A stretch of 64,000 bases of DNA, from positions 110,466 to 174,465 of the forward strand of contig NZ_FNYZ01000012.1 in the NCBI RefSeq assembly GCF_900109095.1, in the 5' to 3' direction. The stretch is from Sphingobium sp. AP50. GTDB taxonomy: Bacteria > Pseudomonadota > Alphaproteobacteria > Sphingomonadales > Sphingomonadaceae. The notes under the pieces are model-generated. The model made no database searches. It saw only the letters and a program-made list of their open reading frames with translations, and was not told the DNA's origin. How positions within the stretch are numbered: the stretch's first letter is position 1; each line of letters starts with the position of its first letter. The position numbers and the translations under genes were made by a program. Positions 36,454 to 46,713 of this stretch are shown in pieces.

Positions 36454-37719
36454 ATGATGGATCGCATGAACGAGCCGACCCTGACCGGCCCTGAGCTGGA
36501 AAACGCGGTGGTGCGGCAGTTGCACAATGTCCGCGTCTTCCTGATTATCATGACTGCTGGCAGCATTGTCGCCGCCGCCCGGCGGATGAATAAGGCGCCC
36601 TCCGCCGTGACGCGATCGCTCCAGGAACTGGAACGCTGCATTGGGCGAACATTGTGCGAGCGCAACGCGCAGGGCGTCGTCCCCACGCCGCACGGCCGAC
36701 TGACGCTGACCCGTGCGGAACGCATCGCTGATGAACTAGGGCGCGCCGCCGCCGAACTGGCTCGCGACCGCAGCCGGAGCAGCTCCGCCTCACCCAGCGC
36801 CCTCACCGATTTCCTGTTCAACGGGCGAAAGCTGGCGCTGCTCGTCCAGATCGGCGACGCTGGCACGCTGTCCGCCGCGGCCGAGCAATCGGGCATCCGC
36901 CAGTCCGGCGCCAGCATGGCCCTGTCGCGCATGGAGGCGATGTTGGGCCTCATCCTGTTCCATCGCGGCAAACATGGCCTTTCGGCAACGCAAACGGCCA
37001 AGCGCCTGATGCTGCATGCCAGGCGCGTCTTTTCCGAGTCGCGCCACCTTGCCGCGGAACTTTCCGACGAGGCGGGCGTGCTACGCGGATCGATCGTACT
37101 TGGCACCTCGCCGCTGGGACGCACCCATATCCTGCCCATGGCAGTCGCCGCCAGTCTGCGCCGTCATCCCGACATTCGCATTACCATGATCGAATCGGCC
37201 ATCGGACAATTGCTGGCTTCGCTGCGTGCCGGACAGATCGACGCAGTGGTCGGCGTTCCCCGCCGAGAGGAGGAGAATAGCGGATTGACGATAGAGCCGC
37301 TGTTCCGCGATTCCATGGCCGTCATCGCCCGCGCCGACCATCCCCTTGCGGCGCGTCAGCTGTCGCATGCCGATCTGCGGGATGCCAGCTGGCTTCTACC
37401 CTGGCCTCATTCCCCCAGCCGTCAGTTGTTCGACCACGGCATCCGTACCCTTGGGTTGGAACCACCTGCTGCATCGGTTGAATCCGCCGATCTCGCCACA
37501 ATCCGCCAATTGCTGCTAGCGACGGATCTGCTCGCGCTGGTCTCTGCCCGACAGATGCGGTTCGAACTGCGTTCGGGTCTGGCCGTGGAACTGTCCACGC
37601 CGCTGCCTGTCATCGCACGCGATGTCGCCCTGATCACACGCAAGCAAGCGCTGCTTTCCCCCGCCGCCGATGCGGTAATGGCCGCGATCCGCGATCAAGT
37701 CCGCGACGAAGAGGATTGA
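36454..37719 (+). CDS. LysR family regulator with two tandem HTH domains
   Basis: A 421-residue protein, about 120 residues longer than normal LysR proteins. Two LysR-type winged HTH units are visible: residues about 23-82 (FLIIMTAGSIVAAARRMNKA, SAVTRSLQELERCIGRTLCER) and about 124-182 (LALLVQIGDAGTLSAAAEQSG, MALSRMEAMLGLILFHR). A single effector domain follows (about 211-415, SIVLGTSPLGRTHILPMAVA). It lies between the flavoprotein/UGSC pair and the FadJ-like gene and probably controls one or both. Its expected tetramer would carry eight HTH units, which is unusual. Confidence 0.9.
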   Translation: MMDRMNEPTLTGPELENAVVRQLHNVRVFLIIMTAGSIVAAARRMNKAPSAVTRSLQELERCIGRTLCERNAQGVVPTPHGRLTLTRAERIADELGRAAAELARDRSRSSSASPSALTDFLFNGRKLALLVQIGDAGTLSAAAEQSGIRQSGASMALSRMEAMLGLILFHRGKHGLSATQTAKRLMLHARRVFSESRHLAAELSDEAGVLRGSIVLGTSPLGRTHILPMAVAASLRRHPDIRITMIESAIGQLLASLRAGQIDAVVGVPRREEENSGLTIEPLFRDSMAVIARADHPLAARQLSHADLRDASWLLPWPHSPSRQLFDHGIRTLGLEPPAASVESADLATIRQLLLATDLLALVSARQMRFELRSGLAVELSTPLPVIARDVALITRKQALLSPAADAVMAAIRDQVRDEED

Positions 37720-37744
37720 AAAAGCGACATCACCATTATCAAAG

Positions 37745-37770
37745 ATATTGATATCAATATTGTTAACATT
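37745..37770. promoter_or_regulatory. Palindromic AT-rich element upstream of FadJ-like gene
   Basis: ATATTGATATCAATAT at 37745-37760 is a perfect 16-bp palindrome, immediately followed by ATTGTTAACATT (37759-37770). This resembles ATTGTCAACAAT at 46662 upstream of the CoA operon and GntR block. Its position about 80-100 bp before GTG 37849 fits an operator. Confidence 0.45.
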
Positions 37771-37848
37771 TAAGCAGGTCTCGTGATCGACGCTCCAGCT
37801 TTGTCCGGCGAGTCCCAACATCTCTTAACCCCTACCTAAGGTGGCTTC

Positions 37849-39852
37849 GTGACCTGCTCCCATTATTCAATCGAAGACGGGATCGCCGTCCTCACTATCG
37901 ACAATCCGCCCGTCAACGCGCTGTCACAAGCCATACGGCAGGCCATCATCGACGCGGTTGCGAGCACCGCCGCCGACCCGAAAGCCAGCGCCCTGCTGAT
38001 CACTTGCGCAGGCAAGACCTTCTGCGCGGGGGCGGACATCCGCGAATTCGACCAGCCGCCGCTCGAACCGCATCTACCTGACGTGATCGAGGCGATGCTG
38101 GCCAGTCCCAAACCCGTCTGCTGCGCCCTGCACGGCACGGTTCTGGGTGGTGGTCTGGAAATCGCAATGGCCGCGCATGGCCGGGTGGCGGCACCGGAAA
38201 CGAAGCTCGGCCTGCCCGAGGTCAAGCTGGGTCTGATGCCCGGCGCGCGCGGGACGCAGCTTCTGGCCCGGCTCGTCGGCGTCGAAAAGGCACTGGCCAT
38301 GGCATGCAGCGGCGATCCGATCGATGCGACCGAAGCGCTTACCGCCGGACTTATCGATATATTGGCGACCGGCGATCCGATTGATGCAGCGAAGGACTGG
38401 CTGAACCAAAATGACGCCGCGCGGCCGACCAACGAACGGCCAATCCCACTGATCGATCCAGCCGTCATCGACGCCTATCTGACCGCCAATGCGCGCAAAT
38501 TTCGCGGTCTCGACGCCCCCCCGGCGATTGCCCGCGCAATCCGCGCAGCGATGGATCTACCCTATCAGGAAGCCGCAGCGTTAGAGCGCGCGCTCTTTCT
38601 GAAACTGCGCGCCGGCCCACAGTCGCGGGCACTGCGTCACTTGTTCCAGGCCGAGCGCGCCACCGCAAAGCTGCCGGAACTCGAAGGCGTCACCCCGCGT
38701 CCCATCGATCGCGTAGGCGTGATCGGCGCTGGCACGATGGGCACAGGCATCGCCATCAACTTCCTGCTGGCCGGTATCCCGGTTACGCTGGTCGAGCAAA
38801 ATGAAGCAGCGCTTGGACGGGGCGTGGCGACCATTGGCAAGACCATCGATGGCAATGTCGCCAGCGCTCGCACCAACCGCGACGCCGCCGATCAGGCGGG
38901 GGCGCTGCTGACCGCCAGCCTCGACTATGCCGCCCTTTCGGACGCGGACCTAATCATCGAAGCCGCGTTCGAGACGATGGACGTCAAGACCGCGATCTTT
39001 ACACGTCTGGGTGATGTGGCGCGGCCCGGCGCAATCCTGGCGACCAACACTTCCTATCTCGACGTGGACGCCATCGCCGCCGCTGGCGGACGACCCGCCG
39101 ACACGGTCGGCCTGCACTTTTTTTCCCCCGCCAATATCATGAAGCTGCTCGAAATCGTGCGCGGCGCGGAGACTGCCTCCGATGTTCTGGCGACGGCGCT
39201 GGCGCTGGCGAAGCGGATAGGCAAGGTGCCGGTCGTCGCGGGCAACGCCTATGGCTTCATCGGCAACCGCATGTTGGCGGTGCGGCGGCGCGAGGCGGAA
39301 GGGATGATCACGCAAGGCGCATCGCCTTACGTCATCGACCGCGTGCTGGAAGGCTTCGGCATGCCGATGGGGCCGTTCCGGATCGGTGATCTCGCCGGTC
39401 TCGACCTCGGCTGGTCGGCGGAAACCTCGACCGGGTCGACTATCCGGGAGCGTTTGTGCGAGGCCGGTCGGCATGGCCAAAAGACCAATGCGGGCTTCTA
39501 CGACTATGACGAGAGGCGCCGCCCCAGTCCCTCGCCTGTGGCAGAGGACATCATCGCAAGCTTCGCCCGCGATAAGGGTATCGCCCAGCGCGCCTTCGGC
39601 GCGGATGAGATATTGGCGCGTCTGCTCTGGCCAATGGTGGATGAAGGCGCGGCGTTGCTCAGCGAAGGCATCGCCCGCAGCGCCAGCGATATCGATATGG
39701 TGTGGCTGACCGGCTATGGCTGGCCATCCTGGACCGGTGGGCCGATGTTCCATGCCGCCGAGACGGGCTATGCGAAGGTGGTCGGGGAGTTGGAGGCGCT
39801 GGGTTACGAGCCCAGCGCGAAACTGCGCGCACTTGCAGCAGAGCAGGGATGA
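37849..39852 (+). CDS. FadJ/FadB-like enoyl-CoA hydratase / 3-hydroxyacyl-CoA dehydrogenase
   Basis: A 667-residue bifunctional beta-oxidation enzyme. The crotonase domain is residues about 1-185 (GKTFCAGADIREF oxyanion hole, GTVLGGGLEIAMAAHGRV, LPEVKLGLMPGARGTQLL). The NAD-binding 3-hydroxyacyl-CoA dehydrogenase domain is about 283-460 (VGVIGAGTMGTGIAINFLLA, LHFFSPANIMKLLEIVRG, GNAYGFIGNRML), with two C-terminal helical domains. It hydrates an enoyl-CoA and oxidises the 3-hydroxyacyl-CoA. The start is GTG with AAGGTGG upstream. It is convergent with the thiolase operon that would complete the cycle. Confidence 0.94.
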   Translation: MTCSHYSIEDGIAVLTIDNPPVNALSQAIRQAIIDAVASTAADPKASALLITCAGKTFCAGADIREFDQPPLEPHLPDVIEAMLASPKPVCCALHGTVLGGGLEIAMAAHGRVAAPETKLGLPEVKLGLMPGARGTQLLARLVGVEKALAMACSGDPIDATEALTAGLIDILATGDPIDAAKDWLNQNDAARPTNERPIPLIDPAVIDAYLTANARKFRGLDAPPAIARAIRAAMDLPYQEAAALERALFLKLRAGPQSRALRHLFQAERATAKLPELEGVTPRPIDRVGVIGAGTMGTGIAINFLLAGIPVTLVEQNEAALGRGVATIGKTIDGNVASARTNRDAADQAGALLTASLDYAALSDADLIIEAAFETMDVKTAIFTRLGDVARPGAILATNTSYLDVDAIAAAGGRPADTVGLHFFSPANIMKLLEIVRGAETASDVLATALALAKRIGKVPVVAGNAYGFIGNRMLAVRRREAEGMITQGASPYVIDRVLEGFGMPMGPFRIGDLAGLDLGWSAETSTGSTIRERLCEAGRHGQKTNAGFYDYDERRRPSPSPVAEDIIASFARDKGIAQRAFGADEILARLLWPMVDEGAALLSEGIARSASDIDMVWLTGYGWPSWTGGPMFHAAETGYAKVVGELEALGYEPSAKLRALAAEQG

Positions 39853-39862
39853 AGGAAGGAGT

Positions 39863-39896
39863 CCTGCACCTGCGGGCAAGCGCCCGCAGGTGCAGG
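39863..39896. terminator. Bidirectional terminator hairpin
   Basis: A perfect 15-bp stem (39863-39877 with 39882-39896) around a 4-base loop sits between the convergent FadJ-like and thiolase genes. Confidence 0.85.
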
Positions 39897-39899
39897 TAA

Positions 39900-41108
39900 T
39901 CAGACCCGCTCTACCGCGAGCGCGATGCCCTGCCCGACGCCGATGCACATGGTGCAGAGCGCTCGCTTGCTGCCGCTGCGCGCCAGTTCCTCCACCGCTG
40001 TCATCACAAGGCGCGTGCCGGACATGCCCAGCGGATGGCCCAGCGCAATCGCGCCACCATTGGGGTTGACGTGCGCGGCATCGTCAGGAAGGCCGAGTAG
40101 GCGCAACACGGCCAGCCCCTGACTGGCGAAGGCCTCGTTCAACTCGATGATGTCGAACGCGCCGATCGAAAGACCCAGACGTTCCATCAGCTTGAAACCG
40201 GCCGGAGCAGGGCCGATCCCCATGATTCGGGGCGGGACGCCGGCGGTTGCTGTCCCCAGCACCCGCGCCCGGGGTGTCAGGCCATGGCGATCGACCGCCG
40301 CCGCGCTGGCTAGTATCAGCGCCGCCGCCCCATCGTTCACGCCCGAGGCATTGCCTGCCGTCACCGTGCCATCTGCCCGCACAACCGGTTTGAGCTTCGT
40401 CAGCGCATCGAGACTGGTTTCGCGCGGATGCTCGTCGCGCACGATCAGGACCGGATCGCCCTTACGCTGGCGGATTTGGACCGGCACGATTTCCGCGTCA
40501 AACCGCCCATCCGCCATCGCCCGCGCCGCGCGCCGCTGGCTTTCGCAAGCGAAGCGATCCTGGTCGGCACGACTGATGGCAAAGTCTGTCGCCACATTCT
40601 CCGCCGTTTCTGGCATCGAATCCACGCCAAACCGGTCTTTCATGACCTCGTTGACGAAACGCCAGCCGATCGTCGTGTCATGGATGGCATTGGCCCGGCT
40701 GAAGGGCGTTTGCGCCTTGGGCATGACGAAGGGCGCGCGGCTCATACTTTCGACGCCGCCTGCCACGATCAGTTGCGCTTCACCTGCCTTAATGGCGCGC
40801 GCGGCGATGCCTACAGCGTCCATTCCAGACCCACATAAGCGATTGATGGTGGTGCCGGGCGCCTGGTCGCCCAGCCCACTCAGAAGCGCCGCCATGCGCG
40901 CGACATTGCGATTATCCTCGCCTGCCTGATTGGCGCACCCCAGGATCACCTCGTCCAGCAGGCTCCAATCGACGCCTTGATTGCGTTCCCGCAGCGCAGC
41001 CAGCGTAATCGCCGCCAGATCGTCGGGCCTGACGCCCGACAGCGCACCGCCATAACGACCGATCGGCGTACGAATGGCATCGCAAATATAGGCTTGGGCA
41101 TCCGCCAT
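39900..41108 (-). CDS. pcaF: Acetyl-CoA acyltransferase, 3-oxoadipyl-CoA thiolase-like
   Basis: A 402-residue thiolase. The nucleophile Cys is in [13 protein letters not shown], the catalytic His in [10 protein letters not shown] and the second Cys in [10 protein letters not shown]. The N-terminal [18 protein letters not shown], the [16 protein letters not shown] segment and [10 protein letters not shown] follow PcaF/PaaJ 3-oxoadipyl-CoA thiolases closely. No other beta-ketoadipate genes are in the window, so the true substrate may be another 3-oxoacyl-CoA. It is the last gene of the minus-strand CoA operon. Confidence 0.88.
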   Translation of the reverse strand: MADAQAYICDAIRTPIGRYGGALSGVRPDDLAAITLAALRERNQGVDWSLLDEVILGCANQAGEDNRNVARMAALLSGLGDQAPGTTINRLCGSGMDAVGIAARAIKAGEAQLIVAGGVESMSRAPFVMPKAQTPFSRANAIHDTTIGWRFVNEVMKDRFGVDSMPETAENVATDFAISRADQDRFACESQRRAARAMADGRFDAEIVPVQIRQRKGDPVLIVRDEHPRETSLDALTKLKPVVRADGTVTAGNASGVNDGAAALILASAAAVDRHGLTPRARVLGTATAGVPPRIMGIGPAPAGFKLMERLGLSIGAFDIIELNEAFASQGLAVLRLLGLPDDAAHVNPNGGAIALGHPLGMSGTRLVMTAVEELARSGSKRALCTMCIGVGQGIALAVERV

Positions 41109-41130
41109 AGCTCTTCTCCCGGCTCGCTGT

Positions 41131-42132
<1,002 letters not shown>

Positions 42133-43341
42133 TCAATAGATGATCCGCGCCTCGACCAGCCGCGCGATCTCGTCGTCGGGCAGGTTCAGCAGGCTACGGA
42201 ACACGGTGTCATTATGCTCGCCCAGCCGCGGCGCAGTGCCGCGAATACAGGTCGGTGTCTCCGACAGGCGATAGGGCGCGGTGATGGTCTTGCGGCGGCC
42301 AAGCACCGGATGATCGACCTCCTGCACCTGACCGCGCGCAACGATATGCGGGTCGGTAAACAGATCTTCCGCCTTGAAACTCGGGGTCGCTGCAACGCCT
42401 TCCGCCTGAAGCAGGCGCATCACTTCGACATAGGACTTGTCGACGGTCCAGCCCGCAATCAACGCGTTCAGTCGCTTCTCGCCTGCCCTGCGGCCCAGGG
42501 CAGTCGCGAAGTCTGGGTCGGAACCCCAATCCGGGTTGCCCATCGCACGAACCATCCCGTGCCATTCGGTGTCGGAACCGACTGCGATTGACACCCATTC
42601 ATCCGAACCCGCACAGCGATAGACGCTATGCGGCGCCATGATGGTATGGCTGTTACCATGGCGATGAGGGGACCGGCCATTCATCGCATAGTCCATCATC
42701 TGGTCGCCGACCATCGAGTTGATGACCTCGCAGGAGGAGGAGTCGATATATTGGCCCTTGCCGGTTTCCTGCCGGAATTTGAGTGCCACAATCGCCGCGA
42801 ACACCGCCGCTGTACCGGCCCGCGCGTCGCCACCCGAATTGGTCATGGTGTTGGGTTTTTTCTCGGCATAGCCGGTCAGGTGCGACACGCCGCCAACGCT
42901 GGTGAAGCAGGGGTTATAGGCCGCATAACGCCTGAGCGGCCCGGTGCCGCCGAAGCCAGACAGCGACAGCATGATGATATCCGGTTTCACCTTGACCAGT
43001 TCGGCATAGTCGAGACCCAGCTTCTTCATGACGCCAGGACGCATGTTCTCCAGCACTAGATCCGCAGTCGCGACCAGCTGCTTCGCCAGTTCCTGTCCCT
43101 CATCGGTGGACAGGTTGATGGACACGCTCTTCTTGCCCAGATTGATCTCGAAGAAATTGCTGTTGGCTTCAAGATTGTCGGCCGCGCCATGGCCGTGCTG
43201 GGCGCGTTGCTCATCGGGCCGGGCGCGGGTCTCGATCTTGATGACTTCAGCGCCAAGCGAAGCCAGTTGCATCGTACACCAGGGACCGGCCATGACGTGG
43301 CCGAAATCGATGACGCGGATGCCTTGCAGTGCGGATTGCAT
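42133..43341 (-). CDS. CaiB/BaiF family III CoA-transferase
   Basis: A 402-residue enzyme moving CoA between carboxylic acids. Family marks: GIRVIDFGHVMAGPWCTMQLASLGAEVIKIE, SVSINLSTDEGQ, ENMRPGVMKKLGLDY, and the catalytic Asp in NSGGDARAGTAA. The ATG at 43341 has GAAGGGA upstream and is preferred over the in-frame codon at 43356, which overlaps the previous gene. It is adjacent to a second, diverged CoA-transferase; the two could activate different acids or form a heteromer. Confidence 0.92.
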   Translation of the reverse strand: MQSALQGIRVIDFGHVMAGPWCTMQLASLGAEVIKIETRARPDEQRAQHGHGAADNLEANSNFFEINLGKKSVSINLSTDEGQELAKQLVATADLVLENMRPGVMKKLGLDYAELVKVKPDIIMLSLSGFGGTGPLRRYAAYNPCFTSVGGVSHLTGYAEKKPNTMTNSGGDARAGTAAVFAAIVALKFRQETGKGQYIDSSSCEVINSMVGDQMMDYAMNGRSPHRHGNSHTIMAPHSVYRCAGSDEWVSIAVGSDTEWHGMVRAMGNPDWGSDPDFATALGRRAGEKRLNALIAGWTVDKSYVEVMRLLQAEGVAATPSFKAEDLFTDPHIVARGQVQEVDHPVLGRRKTITAPYRLSETPTCIRGTAPRLGEHNDTVFRSLLNLPDDEIARLVEARIIY

Positions 43342-43352
43342 ATCGTTTCCCT

Positions 43353-44522
43353 TCACGCCGCGCTGACCAGCGACAGGCCATCCAGCACTTCGCGCGTATG
43401 CTGACCAAGCAGTGGCGCGGATCGTTTAGGCGCCAATGTCACGTTGGACGGTCGGGTCGGCTGCGCGACATATTCCAGCGGCCCGGCGACCGGATGATCG
43501 ATGGTGACGAAATGGCCGCGTTCGCGAAACTGTTCGAGCTTGAACACGCCTTCGGCGGTCAGAATGGGGGCTGCGGCAGATCCTTCACGCTGGATCGCAT
43601 GGAACAGTTCATCCTGCGTGACGGTCCGGGACCAAGCGTTGATGCGCTGGCGCAACTCGGCATAATTGTCCGACCGGCCCCGCTGCGTATCGAAGGGCGG
43701 TTCCTTACCCCAGGCAGGGCTGCCCATCGCGCGCCACAACCCTTCCCACTGCTGCTGCGATGAAAGGATCACGACGGCGAACTCGCCGCCAGCGCATTCG
43801 ACCAGACTCTCAAGCAGCCGCCCTTTGCCTGTACGATTGGGATTGACGCCATCGTCGGCCAGCCGGCGCAATTGCGAACGTTCCAGCGTCATCATCGCAT
43901 GCTGGATGGAGACATCGACATGCTGTCCGGTCCCACCCGCGTCGCGCCAAAACAAGGCCGCCAGCGTCGCAGTCGCGCCCGCCATGCCGCCGTCATACAA
44001 CCCCAGATAGCCCGGCCCCTGACAGGGGGGGACGTCAAGATTGATCGCCCACATCGGCAGCAGATAGCCCTGCCCCGAAGCATGATAGAGGTTGAGATGA
44101 TAGGCCTTATAATCCCGATACGGACCGACCTGTCCGAAGGGCGTAATGGAGGTGACGATAAGATTGGGGTTCAGCGCGCTTAGTTCCTCGTAGCCAAGAC
44201 CCAGCTTTTCGAGCTCACCCGGCATCCGGTCCTCGATAAGCACATCGGCGGTGCGCAATAATTCGCGCAGAGCCAGCCGGCCCTCTTCTGTCTCGATATC
44301 TAGTTCGACCGAGCGCTTGTTGGTGTTGAGATAAAGAAAAGTGCCGGATGCTTCGGGATTGGGCACATCATCCTTGAACGGACCGATATAGCGTGCATCA
44401 TCGCCCCGGCCCGGCTTTTCGATCTTGATGACATCCGCGCCGAAATCCGCGAGCAGCTTGCCGCAATAAGGGCCAGCGACGAAATCGGCGAGTTCGATGA
44501 TCCTGGCGTTCAGTCCGTCCAT
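43353..44522 (-). CDS. CaiB/BaiF family III CoA-transferase
   Basis: A 389-residue paralogue of the downstream CoA-transferase. It shows RIIELADFVAGPYCGKLLAD, ADVIKIEKPGRGDDAR, NTNKRSVELDIETEEGR, EDRMPGELEKLGLGYEE and an Asp in GLYDGGMAGATA at the catalytic position. The C-terminus carries the usual LGQHTREVL. It would attach CoA to an acid intermediate of the pathway. It lies 7 bp downstream of the enoyl-CoA hydratase, in the same operon. Confidence 0.92.
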   Translation of the reverse strand: MDGLNARIIELADFVAGPYCGKLLADFGADVIKIEKPGRGDDARYIGPFKDDVPNPEASGTFLYLNTNKRSVELDIETEEGRLALRELLRTADVLIEDRMPGELEKLGLGYEELSALNPNLIVTSITPFGQVGPYRDYKAYHLNLYHASGQGYLLPMWAINLDVPPCQGPGYLGLYDGGMAGATATLAALFWRDAGGTGQHVDVSIQHAMMTLERSQLRRLADDGVNPNRTGKGRLLESLVECAGGEFAVVILSSQQQWEGLWRAMGSPAWGKEPPFDTQRGRSDNYAELRQRINAWSRTVTQDELFHAIQREGSAAAPILTAEGVFKLEQFRERGHFVTIDHPVAGPLEYVAQPTRPSNVTLAPKRSAPLLGQHTREVLDGLSLVSAA

Positions 44523-44529
44523 AGCGGCC

Positions 44530-45354
44530 TCATCCTTTCTGGCTGGCCCGCGCGGCGCGGGCGCGCTCGCGTGCGGCGAAAAATTCCCGCACCGATTCCT
44601 GGTGGTCGGCTGACGAGTAACAAAAGGCCTGCGCCTGACTGGCGATCATGTTGATCTCGTCAAAACCCAGATCGAGCGACCGGTTGAGGATCGACTTGGC
44701 CATCGCCTGCGCAGTGGCGGGATGATCGGTGAACATCGTCAGATAGGCGATGGCGTTCTTGATCAGGGCATCCGCCGGCACGACGCGATCGACCAGGCCG
44801 ATCTCCAGCGCCTCCGCTGCATCCAGCGTTCGCCCGGAAAAGAGCAATTCCTTTGCCTTCGCTATGCCGACGCGGCGCGGGATGTGGAAGAAGCCGCCGC
44901 CGTCCGACACTAGCCCCCGCCGCACGAAGTTCGCCGCCACCTGCGCGCTTTCGGCTAGGAAGACGAAGTCGCACGTCAGCGCGACGTCGAGGCCCAGACC
45001 AAATGCCGGGCCGTTGACCGCCGCAAGCGTCGGCTTGCCGAGGTGGAAGAGTTTGGCGAGGCTTTCATGAAAGTCCTTCTGCCGCCACCAGCCCAGTTCT
45101 CCGGCACGAGCACCCTGATCAAGCCGATCCTGCATCCCTTTGATATCGCCGCCGGAGCAGAAGGCATCGCCCGCACCGGTCAGCACCAGACCGCGGATCG
45201 ACTGATCTTCCGCAATCGCATCCATCGCGACCTTGAGATCGGTGCGCAACGCATCGTCGATTGCATTGCGCACCTTCGGACGGTTTAATGTCAGAATACC
45301 GATCGTACCGTCACGGCGGAAGGCCAGCGTCGCCAGTTCTGGAAAATCGGCCAT
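44530..45354 (-). CDS. Enoyl-CoA hydratase/isomerase family protein
   Basis: A 274-residue crotonase-fold enzyme. Visible features: GILTLNRPKVRNAID, the oxyanion-hole segment AGDAFCSGGDIKGM, and GPAFGLGLDVALTCDFVFLAESA with FVRRGLVSDGGGFFHIPR. An Asp replaces the typical second catalytic Glu region, so it may be an isomerase or hydrolase rather than a hydratase. Its ATG overlaps the stop of the upstream dehydratase by one base (TGATG), indicating coupled translation. Confidence 0.9.
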   Translation of the reverse strand: MADFPELATLAFRRDGTIGILTLNRPKVRNAIDDALRTDLKVAMDAIAEDQSIRGLVLTGAGDAFCSGGDIKGMQDRLDQGARAGELGWWRQKDFHESLAKLFHLGKPTLAAVNGPAFGLGLDVALTCDFVFLAESAQVAANFVRRGLVSDGGGFFHIPRRVGIAKAKELLFSGRTLDAAEALEIGLVDRVVPADALIKNAIAYLTMFTDHPATAQAMAKSILNRSLDLGFDEINMIASQAQAFCYSSADHQESVREFFAARERARAARASQKG

Positions 45355-46601
45355 CAGTCTTCCCTCGACGGCAGTTTGACGTGAACGGTGGAATTGGTGT
45401 GGATGTCGCCATCCTGATTTTCCGCCCAGACGAACAGCTCGACCAGTCGCTGTCCCTTGTCGTCGATAAATTTGCGCTGCACGCGCCCCTTCACCCAGGT
45501 CGAATCGCCGAAGAAGTTGAAGCGTCGATCCTGGCTGTCCATCGACACGACGAAACCGTCGTCGCCCATCCAGTCGGTGACGATATGGACCAGCGTCATC
45601 TCATTATGGATACCGCCGGCATTAGCGAGCGGCGAGCCGAACATCTGCGCGGCGCGATCCGAATAATGCCAGTCGCGACGGAAGCGATGCTCGCCGGTCA
45701 GATCGTCGATCGGATGGGTGGACAGATGGTTGCGCATCGCCGCCCATTTGATTGCGAAAGCATAGACATAGCAGCTTACGACCGTGCGGGCCGACGCATC
45801 GCAAACGTCATATATGCCCTTGGCCAGCGGCGCCAGTTCCTCACCCTCGACCACTTCCTCCCAATAGCGCACCTTGCTCCCGCGTCGCTTGACGCCGGCC
45901 AGTTGCGCATCGAAATCCTCGTGGATTTCCTTGAGTTCAGCTTCGGAATAACGCTGATAATCCTTGCCGGCATATTTGGTGCCGACCTTGCTCTCCTTGC
46001 CGCTATCCCCCTCTTTGGGCTTCCGCTTGGAAGGAGGCGTGGCCAGGTAGATATTCCTCCCGGTCGCTGTCGCGATATGCTCGCCACGCTGGTTGATGAA
46101 ATAGCGCGGCACGCTCTCGATGAACATGCGATAGGGTTTGCCTTTTACCTTCTTCTCCACGAAGCCGGCATATTTGTCGTAGCAGTGGAACTCGTCACCG
46201 GGGCGGAAGGGGGCATGATATTCATGCAGATTACCCGCCGCCAGCCGCGCGACACCCGGCAGGCGCAGCCGCCCGCCAAAAGAAGACCCAAAAGAGATGC
46301 AGCTTTCATAGAGCGGCGGCGCAATGATGCCGCCCCAGCGCGAATTCTGCGCATAGGTCCGGTTGCGCCATATCGGATTAGGATCGCCGATCGCATCTGC
46401 AAAATGACGGATCAGATCCTCCGTCACCAGCGCGTTGAGAATGCCGCGCTCATACTCATTGTCCATGATGCTATGGATCGGAACGGGCAGCTTCAGCTCG
46501 CCCTTGCCGGCGTTGAATTCGGCGATTTTACGATCGAGCTTCTCATTCCACTCCTGGTCCGAGAGATGATCCCAGTCGTTCGCCACCGCTGCCTCGGCCA
46601 T
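45354..46601 (-). CDS. MaoC-like double hot-dog acyl-CoA dehydratase
   Basis: A 415-residue protein that opens the CoA operon. The first hot-dog unit, about residues 50-165, has VTEDLIRHFADAIGDPNPIW, WGGIIAPPLYE, YHAPFRPGDEF and a following strand. A charged linker (KRKPKEGDSGKESK) leads to a second unit about 225-410 with GGIHNEMTLVHIVTDWMG and WVKGRVQRKF. This layout is that of MaoC/FAS1-type dehydratases acting on bulky enoyl-CoAs. It is divergent from the third lactonase, with operator-like palindromes between. Confidence 0.82.
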   Translation of the reverse strand: MAEAAVANDWDHLSDQEWNEKLDRKIAEFNAGKGELKLPVPIHSIMDNEYERGILNALVTEDLIRHFADAIGDPNPIWRNRTYAQNSRWGGIIAPPLYESCISFGSSFGGRLRLPGVARLAAGNLHEYHAPFRPGDEFHCYDKYAGFVEKKVKGKPYRMFIESVPRYFINQRGEHIATATGRNIYLATPPSKRKPKEGDSGKESKVGTKYAGKDYQRYSEAELKEIHEDFDAQLAGVKRRGSKVRYWEEVVEGEELAPLAKGIYDVCDASARTVVSCYVYAFAIKWAAMRNHLSTHPIDDLTGEHRFRRDWHYSDRAAQMFGSPLANAGGIHNEMTLVHIVTDWMGDDGFVVSMDSQDRRFNFFGDSTWVKGRVQRKFIDDKGQRLVELFVWAENQDGDIHTNSTVHVKLPSRED

Positions 46602-46646
46602 GCCGCGCTTCCTCTCTTGTCTTGCTCGCTTCTGTCATCTGCCCTA

Positions 46647-46673
46647 TTGTTCGATAACAAGATTGTCAACAAT
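46647..46673. promoter_or_regulatory. Paired palindromes, putative GntR-type operator
   Basis: TTGTT-CGAT-AACAA (46647-46660) and ATTGT-CA-ACAAT (46662-46673) are two adjacent short inverted repeats between the CoA operon (minus) and the lactonase-GntR block (plus). The TTGTnnACAA type is common for FCD-type GntR regulators, and a GntR gene lies at 47945. Confidence 0.5.
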
Positions 46674-46713
46674 ATCTCTCTCAATCTTGCCGATGTTGAA
46701 TTGGAAATTGAAG

